Under the pieces are notes generated by a model, which saw nothing but the letters and a program-made list of their open reading frames with translations, had not been told where the DNA came from and did not search any database. A stretch of 64,000 nt of DNA from Aspidiotus rigidus (taxonomy: Eukaryota; Arthropoda; Insecta; Hemiptera; Diaspididae), in assembly GCA_035079385.1 (NCBI GenBank), contig JAVHKY010000011.1, positions 10,000,001-10,064,000 of the forward strand. The letters are read 5' to 3'. Of the stretch, positions 1-12,599 are shown in pieces (the stretch's first letter is position 1; each line of letters opens with the position of its first letter). Position numbers and translations under genes: made by a program.

Positions 1-800
1 CTGGTTTGTTTTGGACTACGGTACATAACGCGTATATAAGTGATTAACCTCTGCGCGCGATTATACGCGAACGTACTCGCACTTTTTCGCGTTACGTAAC
101 TCTTTAACGCGCAAGTTCGCCAGTCGTGCAGCACACGTTCGGCGCGGTCTGCGTATCTGCCGCGCGAGATCAAATAACCCGACCGAGTTTCGATCTCAAG
201 TTCACGTTTACAATCATCGTAATTAAACATTGTACTAAATTAGTAAATACGCGATGCCTGAGAAGTACACTGACGTCCTCCAAAATAGGAGATATGACAG
301 ACTGTTTTGTAGATTCTGCCGGATAGTCACGATGATTTGGCTGCGATAAAATTAATTTTACGCGCGAGCTAGCCGCGGAGCAGGCGAGAGAACGTACCGT
401 ACTCGATGAGATTTGGTGAAGATGGTCATGACGAAGTTGGCAGGTAGTTATAGACGAGGGACCTCTATGAGTACCGTACAAGTTATACGGCGTTTCGTTG
501 TGTTAGCTGCAAATTTCAGCCGACCAATTGATAAGCTTATGAAAAGTTGATGTATCTGCTTTGATATTTTGTAGTGTAACACATATTGAGAACGAGAAAT
601 TGAAAAATTGGTGCACAATTTTACTTAAATTCAGTAAGTAAGCTCAGAAAGGGTGGCAAGAGGAGTGCTTCATATGCCTAAAGGTTCTAGGTTATGCGGC
701 AAGATTGAGTATTGGAACTCATATGGAGTGAATGAGGTGTAAGTAGTGCACTACAGGTGAAAAAGTTTACTAATCTACTATATTAGTTGCTTTCACAAGA
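1..800. other. CpG-rich region without a recognisable gene
   Basis: No long reading frame here resembles a known protein. The first 250 bases are CpG-rich. A TATA-like GTATATAAG lies near 32-40, so this could be the edge of a host promoter or first exon lying mostly outside the window. Bases 640-800 start to match the 3' tail of the Penelope-like copy that follows on the minus strand. Confidence 0.4.
32..40 (+). promoter_or_regulatory. TATA-box-like element
   Basis: GTATATAAG is followed by CpG-rich sequence with no clear ATG-initiated gene. This rests on the motif alone. A chance match in AT-rich DNA is quite possible. Confidence 0.2.
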
Positions 801-1078
801 GTACTTTTGGTGTCACCCCATCATCAGTTGGGTCAAAACTAGAGAACAAAGCCTTAAACATGAGCTTTTATAGTATAACACTGTGATCTTATTAGTTATA
901 ACAATACTGTGTTGTGATTGATTCACTCTTGGAAACTTGTTCTTACAATAAGGTGATACTGTGTTCTTATTGGATATAACATGCAGCTTAGTGATTGGTT
1001 CACTCTTTTGCCTAAATACTATTTTTCTATTGGCTACCTGGTTTCCTGCCATCTTATTGGTCAGTTCTGTTCTTCCTT

Positions 1079-1513
1079 TCATTCAATCACCAGGCCGAAT
1101 AATCTTTTGCTGTTAAATGGGATTACATTGTTCAAGAAGATGGTTTTCTTCCTCTTTGCTTTTGCAATCTTCTCTTGTTCACAGAGTTTTCTTCTTTTTG
1201 TGAGATTCACTTCAAATATTCCCTTTCCATTGTGGTGTTCTTCGTTACAGTCTTCTTTCTCGCTTGACTTTTTGTGCTCCTTTTTCCTGATCTTAAACTT
1301 TCTCCCAGTCTCGCCCTTGTACTCCTCACAACTGAGCTTGTACACTCCGCTAAAGCCTTTCCTGTCCTTTTCTTCCGTCTGGTCATGGCTGATTCTCTTC
1401 ACCATGGGTTGGTTATTATGGATACCCACATTTACATCATAGCTATTGAGCGCCTTTATCACCTTGTTTGTGTACTCCCCTATGTATGGTATCGATCTGG
1501 AGTACTCTCTCAC
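1079..1513 (-). pseudogene. PLE GIY-YIG endonuclease remnant
   Basis: The frame contains YSRSIPYIGEYTNKVIKAL, typical of the region between RT and nuclease. Then FSGVYKLSCEEYKGETGRKF is the GIY-YIG core, in which the expected C-K-x-x-YIGETGR has been shortened to YKGETGR. The YIG half of the motif is therefore damaged. The lysine-rich remainder reads on to the natural end of the ORF. The paralogous fragment at 3827-4039 keeps GIYIGENGR, which supports the assignment and shows what was lost here. Confidence 0.85.
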
Positions 1514-1608
1514 TGTGCCATCATGAGTCCCCTTCTATGTTTTCATTTTCCCAAAGACTCCATCCACAACACCTCTATTGTAGCCATTGGTTTCTGCGAT
1601 CTGCTTCA

Positions 1609-2189
1609 CTATCTCGATTCGTTATTCTTGAAGACAGAAATTGCTCGATAACAGTAGTTCTGAATTGCCGCTAATTTGTGCCTGAGGCGATCGTAGAAGT
1701 CATTTGAGATGATGGTGTCTGCGTGCGTCGGCTTCCTGTAGATTTTGTGTACTATCCTGCTGCTCTTCAGTGTGATTTTAAGGTCCAAATAAATAATGGT
1801 TTCATTGCCTTTTTCCACTGTGAATTTGATTCTCTCATTCATTTCCAAAAAGAATAGGTCCACCTGTCTATTAGTGTCTGACCACACAATTGGGATACGA
1901 TCTACATATCTGGCCCAGTGTTTGATCGAGTTTCTGAACTTGCTGACCTTCAATATCTTGTTTTCCGCATCATTCATCTCCGCCAATATCGGTGATAGTG
2001 ACTGTAGAACTTGTTATCGAAGCGGCAGTAGTTCTGGCTCAAGATCTCTTCCACCATGTTTGCGTACTTCGGCCCATCGGGATTCTCGTGGTATCTGTTG
2101 TTTTTGATGAGGGTGAGAAGTTTCTTCTTTGGTATGGTACCAAACATGTTTGTCACCTGAAAGGATACCAGCTTGTCGTTACTCTTCAT
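1609..2189 (-). pseudogene. PLE reverse transcriptase remnant
   Basis: Two overlapping minus-strand frames carry RT blocks. Frame 2189-1974 has LVSFQVTNMFGTIPKKKL, the PLE motif A region, normally LVSFDVTNMFTSIP, so the first catalytic Asp is replaced by Gln. Frame 1986-1609 has WARYVDRIPIVW, where a YVDDI-type box is expected, so the second Asp of the catalytic pair is Arg. It continues with IYLDLKI and YRKPTHAD, the typical palm/thumb sequence of PLEs. The frame change and both lost aspartates make this RT inactive. Confidence 0.87.
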
Positions 2190-2290
2190 TTCTATCTCGT
2201 CTAGTTGCTCAATCAGCTCACCGTTGTTTCTGATGCTTCGTCTGGGTGCAAACTGGTAGTTTGCTTTCAGGAATGTGGCTACGATCTTCT

Positions 2291-3034
2291 CTATCTTGTA
2301 GCAGGGTGATTGGATCTGTTAACCAGGGGTCTCATCGGACGATTCGCTTTGTTGAGTATTACAACCCCCATGAGTTTTGGTACTACCGGGTTCATCTCAA
2401 GCGCCCTTCCATTGTCAGGTACATTGTTCCGTTTCAATACAGCTTTCAGGTCATCTTGATATTTCTGTGATGGGTCCTCTGTCAGCTCTTGGTATCCATT
2501 CTCTGCGATGTACGACTCCACTTGTTGGGTGTAGTCCTCCTTCTCCATTATCATTACCGTGTTGCCTTTGTTCGCCTTTGTCAAAATCAGGTTCTTCTGT
2601 CGGATCTTCTTTTGTAGATTTGTGACCTTCCTCTGCGTTTCTTTCGTTCTGTCATTGGTTTGGCGCATATTCTCCTCGACGTCCAACAGCACTTTCCCAA
2701 TTTTTGTTCGGGCCTGTGGTCTCACGTCGTGCTCCATCCAGCTAATGGCCATATTTTCAAGCTTACACTGGTTCAGTCTTTCTGGCTGCACGTACTTGAT
2801 GCCTTTGTCCAGCAGTCTTTTTTCTTCTTCTGTGAAGGTGAGGCTTGGTAGGTTCTCGGTTCTGGGAGCAAAGTTGTGCTTAGCTCTCACTGTCTCTTCC
2901 TTTCTTTCTCCTTTCCTTCGGGTAAATTTGGCGAGCTTCTTCTTGATCTGCTTTGTTTGGGCTTCCTCTCGTTTTTCCACATAGTACACATCCTTTTTTT
3001 CCCTTTTCTCCTTTTTCAAACATGATTCCTTCAA
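2291..3034 (-). pseudogene. PLE ORF, N-terminal part
   Basis: This frame gives about 247 residues. A lysine/glutamate-rich start is followed by the stretch LILTKANKGNTVMIMEKEDY, the conserved PLE block just upstream of the RT fingers, normally seen as LTKADKGNT. It ends with NKANRPMRPLVN, which resembles the next conserved block where the RT domain begins. The frame then breaks, and the RT continues in another frame at 2189-1609. It is the 5' portion of the decayed copy and should not make a functional protein alone. Confidence 0.85.
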
Positions 3035-3610
3035 ATTCTAGGGGGGTGTAGTAACTTGTTCAGATGGAAATATTGATCAGGATACTATCGGACATATGAC
3101 TTAAAAACACCTGGCCCAATGAATACCTCCGCAATAAGCGAATCCGAGGGGAAACCAACAGGAATCCCCTTTTCCTCGGGGAACTCAAAAAATCTCCCAT
3201 CAAATTTTCAAAAATTTGGGGACCAACATACATTTAGAAGAGTGAAGAATTCCGCAAATTCTTCGTGAGGGACACCAGATTTAACTCGTAAATCACCCAT
3301 ATGTTGCACAGCGACGGCCTTAGGGATGTGAGTTCAATCACAAAGTATACCTTTTATCTAAAGACGACATGTGACGATCTAATCTGGGGTCCTGGTAGCG
3401 TTGTGGTTCCACGACTTATGAAAATGATACTTCCTCTTCTTTCCTCATCAATATCAATTAATGGATTGTGGGCGAAGAGAAAGATAACTTATTATAGAGC
3501 CCGTTATCGGAATAGACCCTTCTCACCAAGGAAAGCATAGGATAGCCACCTTTCAAAACAACTGTAACAGAGTATTACCAAGCAATTTATTTCCTGAGGA
3601 ACAATGAATT

Positions 3611-4039
3611 ATGACAGTAGAGCAGATCGCAGCAGCCAAAGGCTCCTCTAGAGACGTCGTTGAGGAAGTCCTTGGGAAAATGGAAGCGAAAAAGAAAACT
3701 CAGTCAGAAAGTGAGTACTCTGGATCAGTGCAGTACATACAAAAGTACATAAACAAGGTGATGAAAGTGTGAGTGTGGCTATCAATAACAACCCCGCCCA
3801 CGGTTAATAGAACAAGCCCCGTCTAGATGGAGGAAAAGGACAAGGGCAGCTTGAGCGGAATGTTCAAGCTCAGTTATGAACAGTGCAAAGGCATCTATAT
3901 TGGCGAAAATGGGAGAAAGTTCACCTTGTCACTATTTGGCAAGCACTGCATTGAAGAAGAGCGCAATAGCAAAGTGATATTTAAAGTCACGCAGGCAGAC
4001 CGCACAAAGAGAAAAATTCAGTGGGAACAGAAATTATAA
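3611..4039 (+). pseudogene. PLE C-terminal fragment, copy 2 (GIY-YIG)
   Basis: From an ATG near 3611 the plus strand encodes a PLE tail. One piece contains VVEEVLGKMEAKKK and YSGSVQYIQKYINKVMKV, then stops. After a break, 3827-4039 gives SGMFKLSYEQCKGIYIGENG and onward, a recognisable GIY-YIG nuclease with the YIG half intact. It aligns with the copy at 1079-1513 but lies on the opposite strand. The upstream RT is absent, so it is a truncated, inactive relic. Sequence from 3050 to 3600 between the two copies shows no recognisable gene. Confidence 0.8.
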
Positions 4040-4059
4040 GACATTGACTGGAAATCAAT

Positions 4060-6560
4060 TCTACATCCAAGTCGACTTGAGGTCGATTTTAAAGTCGACT
4101 AGGGTACATTACCAGTGCTCTACAAATTGATTCAAACCACCAAAGAGAACAATCGATTTCAGGTGGATGGTTCAATTACTACAAGTCGACTTGAACTCAA
4201 CCCAACGGAGTAATCGATTTTAGATCGATAGAAAAGCTTGGAAAAGGTTGATTGAAATCGAGTCCACATTGACGTCAGATAAGTTCGAAGGATTAGAATG
4301 AAAATCGACTCAGCATCGATGTCGATATGAGGTTGATTCGAATCGACCGGATGAAATCGAATTAAAAGAGCAACTGATTCTATATCAATAAAATAATTTG
4401 AAGAAGTTGACTCAAAATCGGCTCTAGATCTAAATCGATTAGAGTCGATTTGAATTCAACCAGAGCATACATATTACCAGAGAACTACAAATCGACCCAA
4501 CAGATTCGTCGATGTCAGATCGATGGAAAAGTTTTGAGAAGTCGACTCAAAATCGAGTCCATATCGATGTCTCTTAGAGGTCGTTTTGAAGTCGACCAGT
4601 TATATTACCAGAGTGATACAAATGGAATCGACATCGATCAAAAAGCAGTCGTTTTCAATTTGGTAGAAAAATTTAGGGAAGTCGGCCCGAAGTCGACTCT
4701 GGATCAACATCGATTTGAGGTCGATCGATAGTCAAGTTGGAAAAAGCTGACCGGAATCGAGTCCACATTGAGGTCGATTTGAGATCGTTTTGAAGTCGAC
4801 CGGAGTACAAAAAGCTATCCGTCGGCTAGAAACCAAGTCAACGCGGTAATCGATTTCAGATCGATAGAAAAGCTTGCGGAAAAATCGACAGAAATCGAGT
4901 CCACATTCACGTGAGACGAGCTTGAAGAATTTGACTCGAAATAGACTCCGCATCGACGTCGATATGAGGTTGATTTAAATCGATCAGACAATACTACTAG
5001 ATGACTGAAAATCGACTTGAAATCGACTTGACATAGCAATTAATTCTATATCGATAAAATAATATGAAGAAGTTGAGTCAAAATTGACTCAGATATAATT
5101 CGATTAGGGGTCGACTTGAAGTCAACCAGGGTGTACATATTACTAGAGAACTACAAATCGACCCAACCGATTTGTCGATGTCAAGTCGATGGAAAAGTTT
5201 GAAGAAGTCGACTTGAAATCGAGTCTATATCAATGACGACTAGAGGTCTTTTTGAAGTCGACTTGCATTACCAGAGTGATACAAATGGAATCGAAATTAG
5301 TCAAACAGCAGTCGTTTCCATGTTGGTAGAAAAATTTGGGGAAGTAGACTCTAGATTAAGGTCGATTTGAGGTCGACCGATAGTCGACCATGATACATTA
5401 CCATTGAACTATACTCATCGACTTGAAATATGGCTGCCAAGTCCTGATTTTAAAATTATCGGACACGGCCAACAAGCAGAAAAAAAAGGTCAACAAGAGC
5501 AGAAAAACAAAACAAAAATATTGCTACTTTACGCCGCCCCCCCGCTCACCGGAGATTTGCAATTAAAATTTAAAAAATCCTGGACATTTTCCAAATTCCC
5601 GGACTGTCTCGTCAAAAACCAGATACTTGGCAGCTCTGCTTGAAATCGATGTAAAAGAGCATTATCAATTTAAAATCGGTGTAGAAATTTGAACAAATCA
5701 ACTCGAAATCGACTCCAGATCGATGTCAATTTGATGCGAGGTCGATTTGAAGTCGACCAGGGTATATTAACAGAAAACTACAAATCAGCTCGGCAGATCT
5801 GCCGATATCAAGTCGATGGGAAAGTTTGGAGATGTTGACCCAAAATCGAGTCCATATTGACGTCAATTTGAGGTCGTTTCGAAGTCGACCAGCGTGTATT
5901 ACTAAAGTGATACAAATGGAAACAAGATTGACCAAACAGTTGTGAAATTCAGGTCAATAGAAAAATTTGGAGATATCGACTCAAAGTCGACTCTAGATCG
6001 ACATCAATCTCGGTTTATTCGACCTTAATGCCTACATTTTCAGATTTTCGGTAAACTACTAATCGACTTGAAATTAATCAAAAAGAGCAATCGTTATAAG
6101 GTCGATAGATAAAGTGATAAATTCGTCTCGAGATCGATTCTGCGTCGACGTCAATATGAGGTTGATTTAAGTCGACTGGAGTACATTACTAGATGACTAA
6201 GAATGAGCTCGAAATTGAACCAAAAAGAGTAATCGATTCTAGATCGATAGAAAAATTTGAAGAAGTCAATTCAAAATCAACTAGATTGATATCGATTTGC
6301 GGTCGATTTAAAGCCGGCCAGCATATGTTACTAGAGAACAACAAATCGATCTAAAATTGACACCATGAAGCAATCAATTCTAGGTCGATAAATTATTTGA
6401 AAAGGTCGACTCGTAATCGACTTAAAATCAACGTGGCAAATAAATCAAAATGGAATCAAAATTTGTCGTCGACCTGATATCGACGTCGACGTAAGGTCGA
6501 TTTCAACGAAACCACAGAACTTTCAAAAAAGTAAATTCTCGGTCGACTTGCCGTCGGTTA
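4060..6560. repeat. TCGA-rich tandem array, units about 150 bp
   Basis: This stretch is made of diverged head-to-tail copies of a unit containing a GAGGTCGATTTGAAGTCGACC-like core, then GGTACATTACCAGAG, ACAAATCGACxx and a GATAGAAAAGTTTG block. The core recurs near 4090, 4590, 4795, 5105, 5255, 5380, 5750, 5885, 6170 and 6310, mostly 130-160 bp apart or multiples of that. TCGA tetranucleotides are extremely dense. Copies are diverged, so this is an old satellite-like array. Short reading frames across it (such as 4450-4731) are artefacts of the repeat. Related sequence occurs at 21470-21600, 30175-30290 and 24170-24870. Confidence 0.8.
5430..5642. repeat. Non-TCGA segment interrupting the array
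   Basis: Here the TCGA units stop and resume at about 5641 with TTGAAATCGATG. The roughly 210-bp insert has runs of A and a C-rich patch (CGCCCCCCCGCTCACC). It has no coding potential. It is probably a small insertion into the array, family unknown. Confidence 0.45.
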
Positions 6561-6569
6561 TCCGTCGAA

Positions 6570-9500
6570 GAAAATCGATGGTTGATATGCTTCACTGAGC
6601 TGGAGCTTCTACAAGCACGCTGGAGGCTTAAAGGTCTTATAAAACACAGACTTGGTCTAGACTTTCCGAGCTTAGGACATATGTAGGCAGATAAGATGGG
6701 CTAACTCGATTAGCTTGGCCTTGGTGAGGGACGTATTCCATCTGATGACGTCATATAGTGGTGATGCATGATGTCATATCAGGAAGAGGATTTTAGCGAT
6801 ATAAAATATACTTTATTCGCACACAGCACGGCTTCCAAACTCTTCAAGCCCTATACTATGTATACGAGAAAAGAGTCTAGGAAAAATCCTCAGCTTCCGG
6901 AAGCACAACGAGGAACGCAGGGAATCTGTTCTACAGAACAAATTTACCACCCTTACCCCAGCTGGATGGTCGAACCCCTTCCCCACCAACCCTCAACCAT
7001 CATAGACTGCTTAAAAGTCGTAATTTTAAGTCTCAAGATCAGAACAGAGAAGAGAGCAAGAAATGTACTAAGCTTTCATAGGGTCAAGGTCAAGTCAATG
7101 CAGAATAAACGGCGGACGGTGGAAAAATCTGAAAAAGTACTTACCTACATCAGGTGCCCCATTAAAACTCTAACTTTGAAGTTTCATGTATGCGAGGAAT
7201 TAAGGGCACTTGAAAGTATTTCGAACTTTGAGATTTGAGTCGCGGAGGCGACTGAAAGAGGTGTGACGCACCAAGATAAGGACTAGATGTCTTTTGAAAT
7301 CTCTTTCATCGATATTCCCCATATTGCCTCATGAAATACGGAGCCCAGCATTGTTTCCTTCAAGTTCACGTTTTTCAAATGATGATAAGTAATCGAGTAA
7401 AATTAATAAACGTAACGCGGCTAAACTACTCTCGTCCTTCAAAAAGAAGATACGACACTTTCACGATTCTGCAAGGAAAATAATTCGATCACGATTAAGA
7501 ATCAGGTTTACAAAAACCGTGCCACATTACTGACAGAATGTTTTTCGATGTTGATTTACAGACCAACATGACGTCATACAGAGAGATGGTTTGGTGTTTA
7601 CGGAAAGACGCGTGGAATTGTAGCCCTCGAACATCGCATCTAGATGAATCAAAATCTGACGTTCAAGTAAACAAAACTCTCGAATCCTCTCACCTGTACG
7701 TAAGTGGACAATGACCAGTACGTACGTGTGTATTGTTAATGCGAACTTCCGAGACCAATGATTAAGCGAAACGGAGTTTCGGTCGTGTTTTCGAAAAAAA
7801 AAAAAACATACTCATTGTGAATAAAAACCCATTCTCAATATTACATAACAGGGATCCTGTTTTACCGTACCTTTTATTATGGAATTGTATATCGCGAGAC
7901 AGAGGTACGTATATTAATGAACGTACTCGTAAAAGTTCTATGTAGCGCGGTGTGTACATTATTTTGTCGTCGGCCGATTAATTTATAAATACCGGTACAC
8001 ACAAAATGACTCTACGGTATATCTTTTAAATTGACATTGAGTCAAGGTAACAAACTTAGTTGCGAGTAAATGAAATCACCACTCGGCAGTGAGTGAGTAA
8101 GGCGGAGAACGCGCATCAAACCTCTTCGGCGCTTTACACATAGAATTCATGTGCCCTAGAGCTTCACAAATGACTTTTTAGACGTACAGCGAACGCTTTC
8201 AATAATTTTCTATAACTTAATGCAGTCCATTTGGACAAAAAAAAGATAGAAAATTCTAACGCCTCCTATACGATGACATTCTAGTTATCAAGGTTATCAT
8301 TGTGTGTTTTATTTTGATTGAGGAGTTTTGGTACGCCCGAGATGTCTATGCAATAGAATTATTGTATATACTCGTACAAATAGTTGTACGCATTGCTCAA
8401 TTATTGATTATCTTGCCCGCCTATATAGAAGAAAAAAAGTTAGGTGTGGATTGTATAATTAGCGTGAAATGAGTATTCGCAAGGGCTGGCAGCCGATCGA
8501 GTTATCGTGTACATTGAGAAATTATACCCGTATAAGACCGATACAGTTCAGAAAATTTATAGAATTGCATCAAAAATGAGTGTACGTGTAATGCAACTAA
8601 GGTGTTTGGGTGAGGTTAGCTGCACGTCATGGTTAGGAAAGAAATTATTAACGAGTCGTGCATAATATTATTCTGTGTTATAATAAATCAGCACCACGAG
8701 TACTACACAAGAAATTCCGGGTATTTCATCAATATAAAGAATTTGTAGAGCTTCTGCCAGGCCTGGGGCTCTCTGTAACGAGTAACTAAACTCAGAATGA
8801 ATTAAAACCATCAAGACCTTCATTGAACAGGTAAACTTTTATTCGTCGTATCGTTTTTAGATCTCCAGCCCCAAATCTGATCATTCCAGGTGACGTCACC
8901 CCCTCTTTCCGGAGCCTCCACGACTTGAATCTCACAGTTTGAAATTTCTTCACGTCCTGTCCTTTTCGTACATGTGGCACTCAAGTTGGAATTTGGATGG
9001 GGCACTTGCCGGCTTAGCTTGACCATCGTTTTTTCGGATATGACTTCGCCTTGACCTTATTGAAAGCTTAAGAGATTTTTTTTCTTTTCCCTCTATTCTC
9101 CTTTTTTCTCGTTCCGATGACCTTGGAACTTGAGATTTCAACATCTGAACTATCTACGACGTTGAGGGGAAGAAGTTTAGAAAATCGATAACCTTTCTGG
9201 GGACTTGTGAAAAATTTTGACTTTGAGAGGGAGACTTGGAATAGATTAAAGATAACAAAATTTCTTCTAGACAAACGAGGTTTACTGCATTCCTCGCTCA
9301 ACTTTCAGAAGCCGTAGATCCTATGCTTGGGCTTGAAAAATTTGGTAGCCTTGCTATTGGAAGATGAAGTATCACTACTATATGACGTCATCAGGTGGTC
9401 TGCGTCCGTACTAGGACCAGCCTAATTGAGTTAATCTATCTTAGCTGCGCATGTGTGTCCCAAGCTTGAAGAGTCTTGACCGAACGTATATGGGCTCTCT

Positions 9501-9940
9501 CGACTTCAAAAAGGTTACACACACATCAATCCAGGGCTCTAACACTGCTCTCATTGTTCAAATAGAAACCTTTCAGTCGAGCAGATTTTCACCTGTCCTC
9601 AAGTCTTTGCTGTTGCAACCTCCAAGGACATTCCCATAATTCTGATACTATTATGTACTCTCATTCTCCAATACCTCAGATTAATCCATTTCCTCACTCG
9701 TATTATCTAATCATTAGATGTTTTAAATCAGTAGAAAATTTCTTCACGAAATATTTGTAGTCGAAGAATATTCAGTCAGATTATTAATGAAGTTGTAAAA
9801 TATGTGAAGTGAAAATTCGAACAGGAAAGTCGTCGCTGAAATATGTTCATGACATGATGGAAGATGAAGAAGATTGAGTAATTGAAGATTAAATACGTAT
9901 AACATCATTGTGTGTAACGAAATCCGTCTATACTTGTCAC
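6570..9940. other. No recognisable gene
   Basis: The 156-aa frame at 6768-7238 and the shorter frames on the minus strand at 8790-9300 show no family signature. Near 6900-6950 there is a match to the dispersed AACGAGGAACGCAGGGA motif of repeat family B. TGACGTCA octamers occur near 6745, 7568, 8890 and 9382. The rest looks like ordinary intergenic DNA. Confidence 0.5.
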
Positions 9941-11164
9941 AGAAAACCGTTTCAGGAGACCGCCACAAAAAACTTTCACAGCCATAGCATTTTACATCCT
10001 CAAAAGATTCGGATTGCTCTTGAGAAAACCGTCACAAGAAACGGCCACAAAAATTGTCACGGGTTTTTACCAATTATTGCAGTTTATAATTTTTTACTTA
10101 TAACACCGGGACTTTCTTCATAAAAACCATAGGTAACAAAAAATCATCACAAAATTGAAAAAAAATTCACAAAAAACCGTTACCGGTCATCGCGGTTTTC
10201 TAGGGTTTTTCTAGGGTTTTTGCATTTTATGCGCTCACGACTGATCTTGGATAAACCTTAAAAAAATTTGTCACAAAATTCAAAATGCAGTCACAAGACA
10301 TTGTCACGGTTCTAGCATTTTATAATATGCTTATGAGTTTGAGATAATTTTTTACAAAAAACTGCCACAAGAAACAAAGCATAAAAAACTGCCACAAAGA
10401 ACTGTTCTGAAAATTTGTTACGGGTTTTGCTTTTTATAAGCTTGTAATATTGGGGTGCTCTTGGAAAAACCACGACAAAAAATTATCACGGAATATCGTC
10501 ACAAGAAACTGCCACAAAAAAGTTCTTAGTTTTAACATTTTATATGTTCATAATATTAGGACTAGAAACCGGAACAAAAAACTGACTCAAAAAATCGACA
10601 TTTTTTTGACAATTTTTGCCGTTCTTAAGATAGGGAATGCTCCTAGAAAAATCATAACATCAACCGTCACAAAATTCAAAAAATGTCACAAAAAACCGTC
10701 ACACTTTATCACGGTTTTTTTATAGTTTTCCACAGTTTGTGGATTTTATGCGCTTACATACTTGAGACTTGTCTTGGATAAACCATAAGAAAAAAATCGT
10801 TACAAAATTCAAACAGCAGTCATAAGAAATTATCACGGTTCTAGCATTTTATAGGCTTATGAATGAGTTTGAGTCTATTTCTAGAAGAACCGCTTCAAGA
10901 AACCGTCACAAAAACCACCACAAGAAACAAACCATAAGAAACCCCTACAAAAAACAGTCATGAAAAATGTTACAAAAAATCGTTACAAAAAACTGTCACA
11001 GAAAACCGTCGTGAGAAACCGAGAAAAAAAACGGCCACAAAAAAGTGTCCTGAAAATTTGTCACGGGTTTTGCTTTTTATATGCTTATAAGATTGGGATG
11101 TACTTGAAAAAACCGCGACAAAAAATTGTCACGGAATTCTGTTACAAGACAATGAAATCAATTT

Positions 11165-11885
11165 GCGTCCCGTTGTAACATTTGGGACGCAAACAGACTT
11201 CAGTTTGCGTCTCGGTTTTCCCGGTTTTTAAAACACAAAACACAGGATTGCGTCCCCTGGGCATGTGGCCCGTTTGCATACCAATTCCTTTCCCACTTTA
11301 CCAGACTTAGGACTGCACATGGGTGCGCAGGTAAGGTTGAAACTGAGCATCTGACTCTAGGTCAAGCATGACGTCGGCAATGAACTCCTCTTTTTCAGCA
11401 CTCCGCTTGAGCTGCTGTTCATTTTGATGTAGGCTCGTTCTTAAATCTCCTGTAAAGCGTCGATAAGGGGGAAGATATGAGGATGCGCCTTGTAAAACAT
11501 ATCCTTCATACGAGCATGTAGTCCCTCGACTTGTGTACTCTGCATAGAGTGATGGCGGATATCGAGCTGTTGAAGAGATGTAGTTGTTGTAAACGTACTC
11601 AGAAAATTCGCGAACAGTGGGATCTTCTAGCTCGTAGTTTGTAAAATCTTCTATGAAGAAGTCATCCATTTCGTCAGGCAATAAGAATAGTAAACCAAAA
11701 AAAGATTGTAAGATCCACTTACATCCACTGTCTTTTATGTTTTCGCCAAACCACGCTTCTGAAGTTGATATTTTCTCCGGGACGCAGACCGTTTACGTTC
11801 AACTGGGAAGCAATCAGTACAATTATTTTTTCCCGTGGGACGCAACCTCCCTCAACATTGCGTCCCCGGGACGCAAACAAACTGG
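11165..11885 (-). mobile_element. Insert in the GTCACAAAA array, possible MULE remnant
   Basis: The array is interrupted by about 720 bp bounded by clustered TTTGCGTCCC / GGGACGCAAAC motifs in both orientations: 11163-11225 on the left, 11780-11880 on the right including TTGCGTCCCCGGGACGCAA. It contains a reading frame on the minus strand resembling the C-terminal part of a Mutator-type transposase. Inverted GGGACGCAA motifs at both edges suggest terminal repeats of a DNA element. The exact ends are not clear. Confidence 0.45.
11307..11669 (-). pseudogene. Possible MULE-type transposase C-terminal fragment
   Basis: The minus-strand frame runs from an ATG at 11669 for about 120 residues. Key stretches are FSEYVYNNYI, YPPSLYAEYTSRGTTCSYEG and PPYRRFTGDLRTSLHQNEQ. 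The pattern of an aromatic Y-x-NNYI, then P-P-x-x-Y/W, then T-x-x-x-EG and a later L-R-x-x-L resembles the region after the catalytic domain of Mutator-like transposases, which usually shows Pxx-W...RTxNxxEG. There is no DDE core in the window. It may be a single exon or a relic. The match is by motif pattern only, so another origin is possible. Confidence 0.4.
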
Positions 11886-12599
11886 AAAAAGCCTTACTGT
11901 ACAAGAAACTGCCACAAAAAAAGTTCTTAGTTGTAGCATTTTATATGCTCGTAATATTGGGACTACTTTTGACAAAAATCGTCACAAGAAACCCCCCCTA
12001 AAACCTGACACAAAAAATCGACAATTTCTTGACAATTTTTGCTATTCATAAGATAGGGACTAATCTTAGAAAAATCCTAACAGCAACTGTCACAAAATTC
12101 AAAAAACTGTCACAGTTTATTGACGGACAGTTTTATGCCGGTTTTTTGAAGGTTTTCGCATTTTATATGCTCATAAGACTGGGATTACTCTTAGGTGAAT
12201 CATAACAAGAAACCATCAGAAAATTCTAAAAACCGTCACAAAAAACAAAATTGTTACAATTAAAAACTGTGACGAAAAAACGTTATGGAAAACTTTTACA
12301 AAAAACTGTCACAAACCGTTACCGTTTTAACATTGATTCACAATGCTCATAAGATTGGGACTCCTATTGGAAAAACTGTCACAAAAAGCTGTAACGAAAA
12401 CGGATTTCTTGACAATTTTTTAACTGGGACTGCTCCTTGCAAAATCATCATGAAGAACCATCTCGGTTTTTTGTCACGCTTGATGAGGTCATCAATGACC
12501 TTTACCAACTTTGGGGACAGAAAATTTCCCACCTCCACTTCTTTCACAATACTAGGCCCGACGTACAATATACTAGGGGCTTCTTATTCTGTATGTTAG

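Larger units (their letters stand above)
790..3034 (-). mobile_element. Penelope-like element, copy 1 (degraded)
   Basis: On the minus strand the order is the PLE N-terminal domain, reverse transcriptase, then a GIY-YIG-type endonuclease remnant, followed by a noncoding 3' tail. The tail, from about 1079 down to about 700, matches the tails near 13280-13390 and 16380-16665, including the phrase around CAACTGATGATGGG and a shared GTGCACTACTT. The reading frame is broken between segments, so the copy is dead. PLEs move by target-primed reverse transcription with a telomerase-related RT and usually a GIY-YIG nuclease. Confidence 0.88.
9945..12460. repeat. GTCACAAAA-type degenerate tandem array
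   Basis: The region alternates two modules. One is a run of short units such as AACCGTCACAAAAAACTG. The other is a GCATTTTATATGCTCATAAG phrase followed by GGGACTxCTCTTGGAAAAACC. The second phrase recurs near 9990, 10220, 10308, 10430, 10537, 10742, 10845, 11070, 11935, 12160 and 12340, giving a higher-order period of very roughly 100-230 bp. Copies are diverged. Frames here such as 10960-11178 are repeat-derived and not genes. The array is broken at about 11160-11900 by an insert. Confidence 0.75.

Noticed and set aside
2377..2984. Open frames on the plus strand opposite the PLE (e.g. 2559-2984)
   Set aside because: They are antisense shadows of the PLE coding strand.
6768..7238. 156-aa open frame considered as a gene
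   Set aside because: No conserved domain, low-complexity composition, and it overlaps a dispersed repeat phrase.
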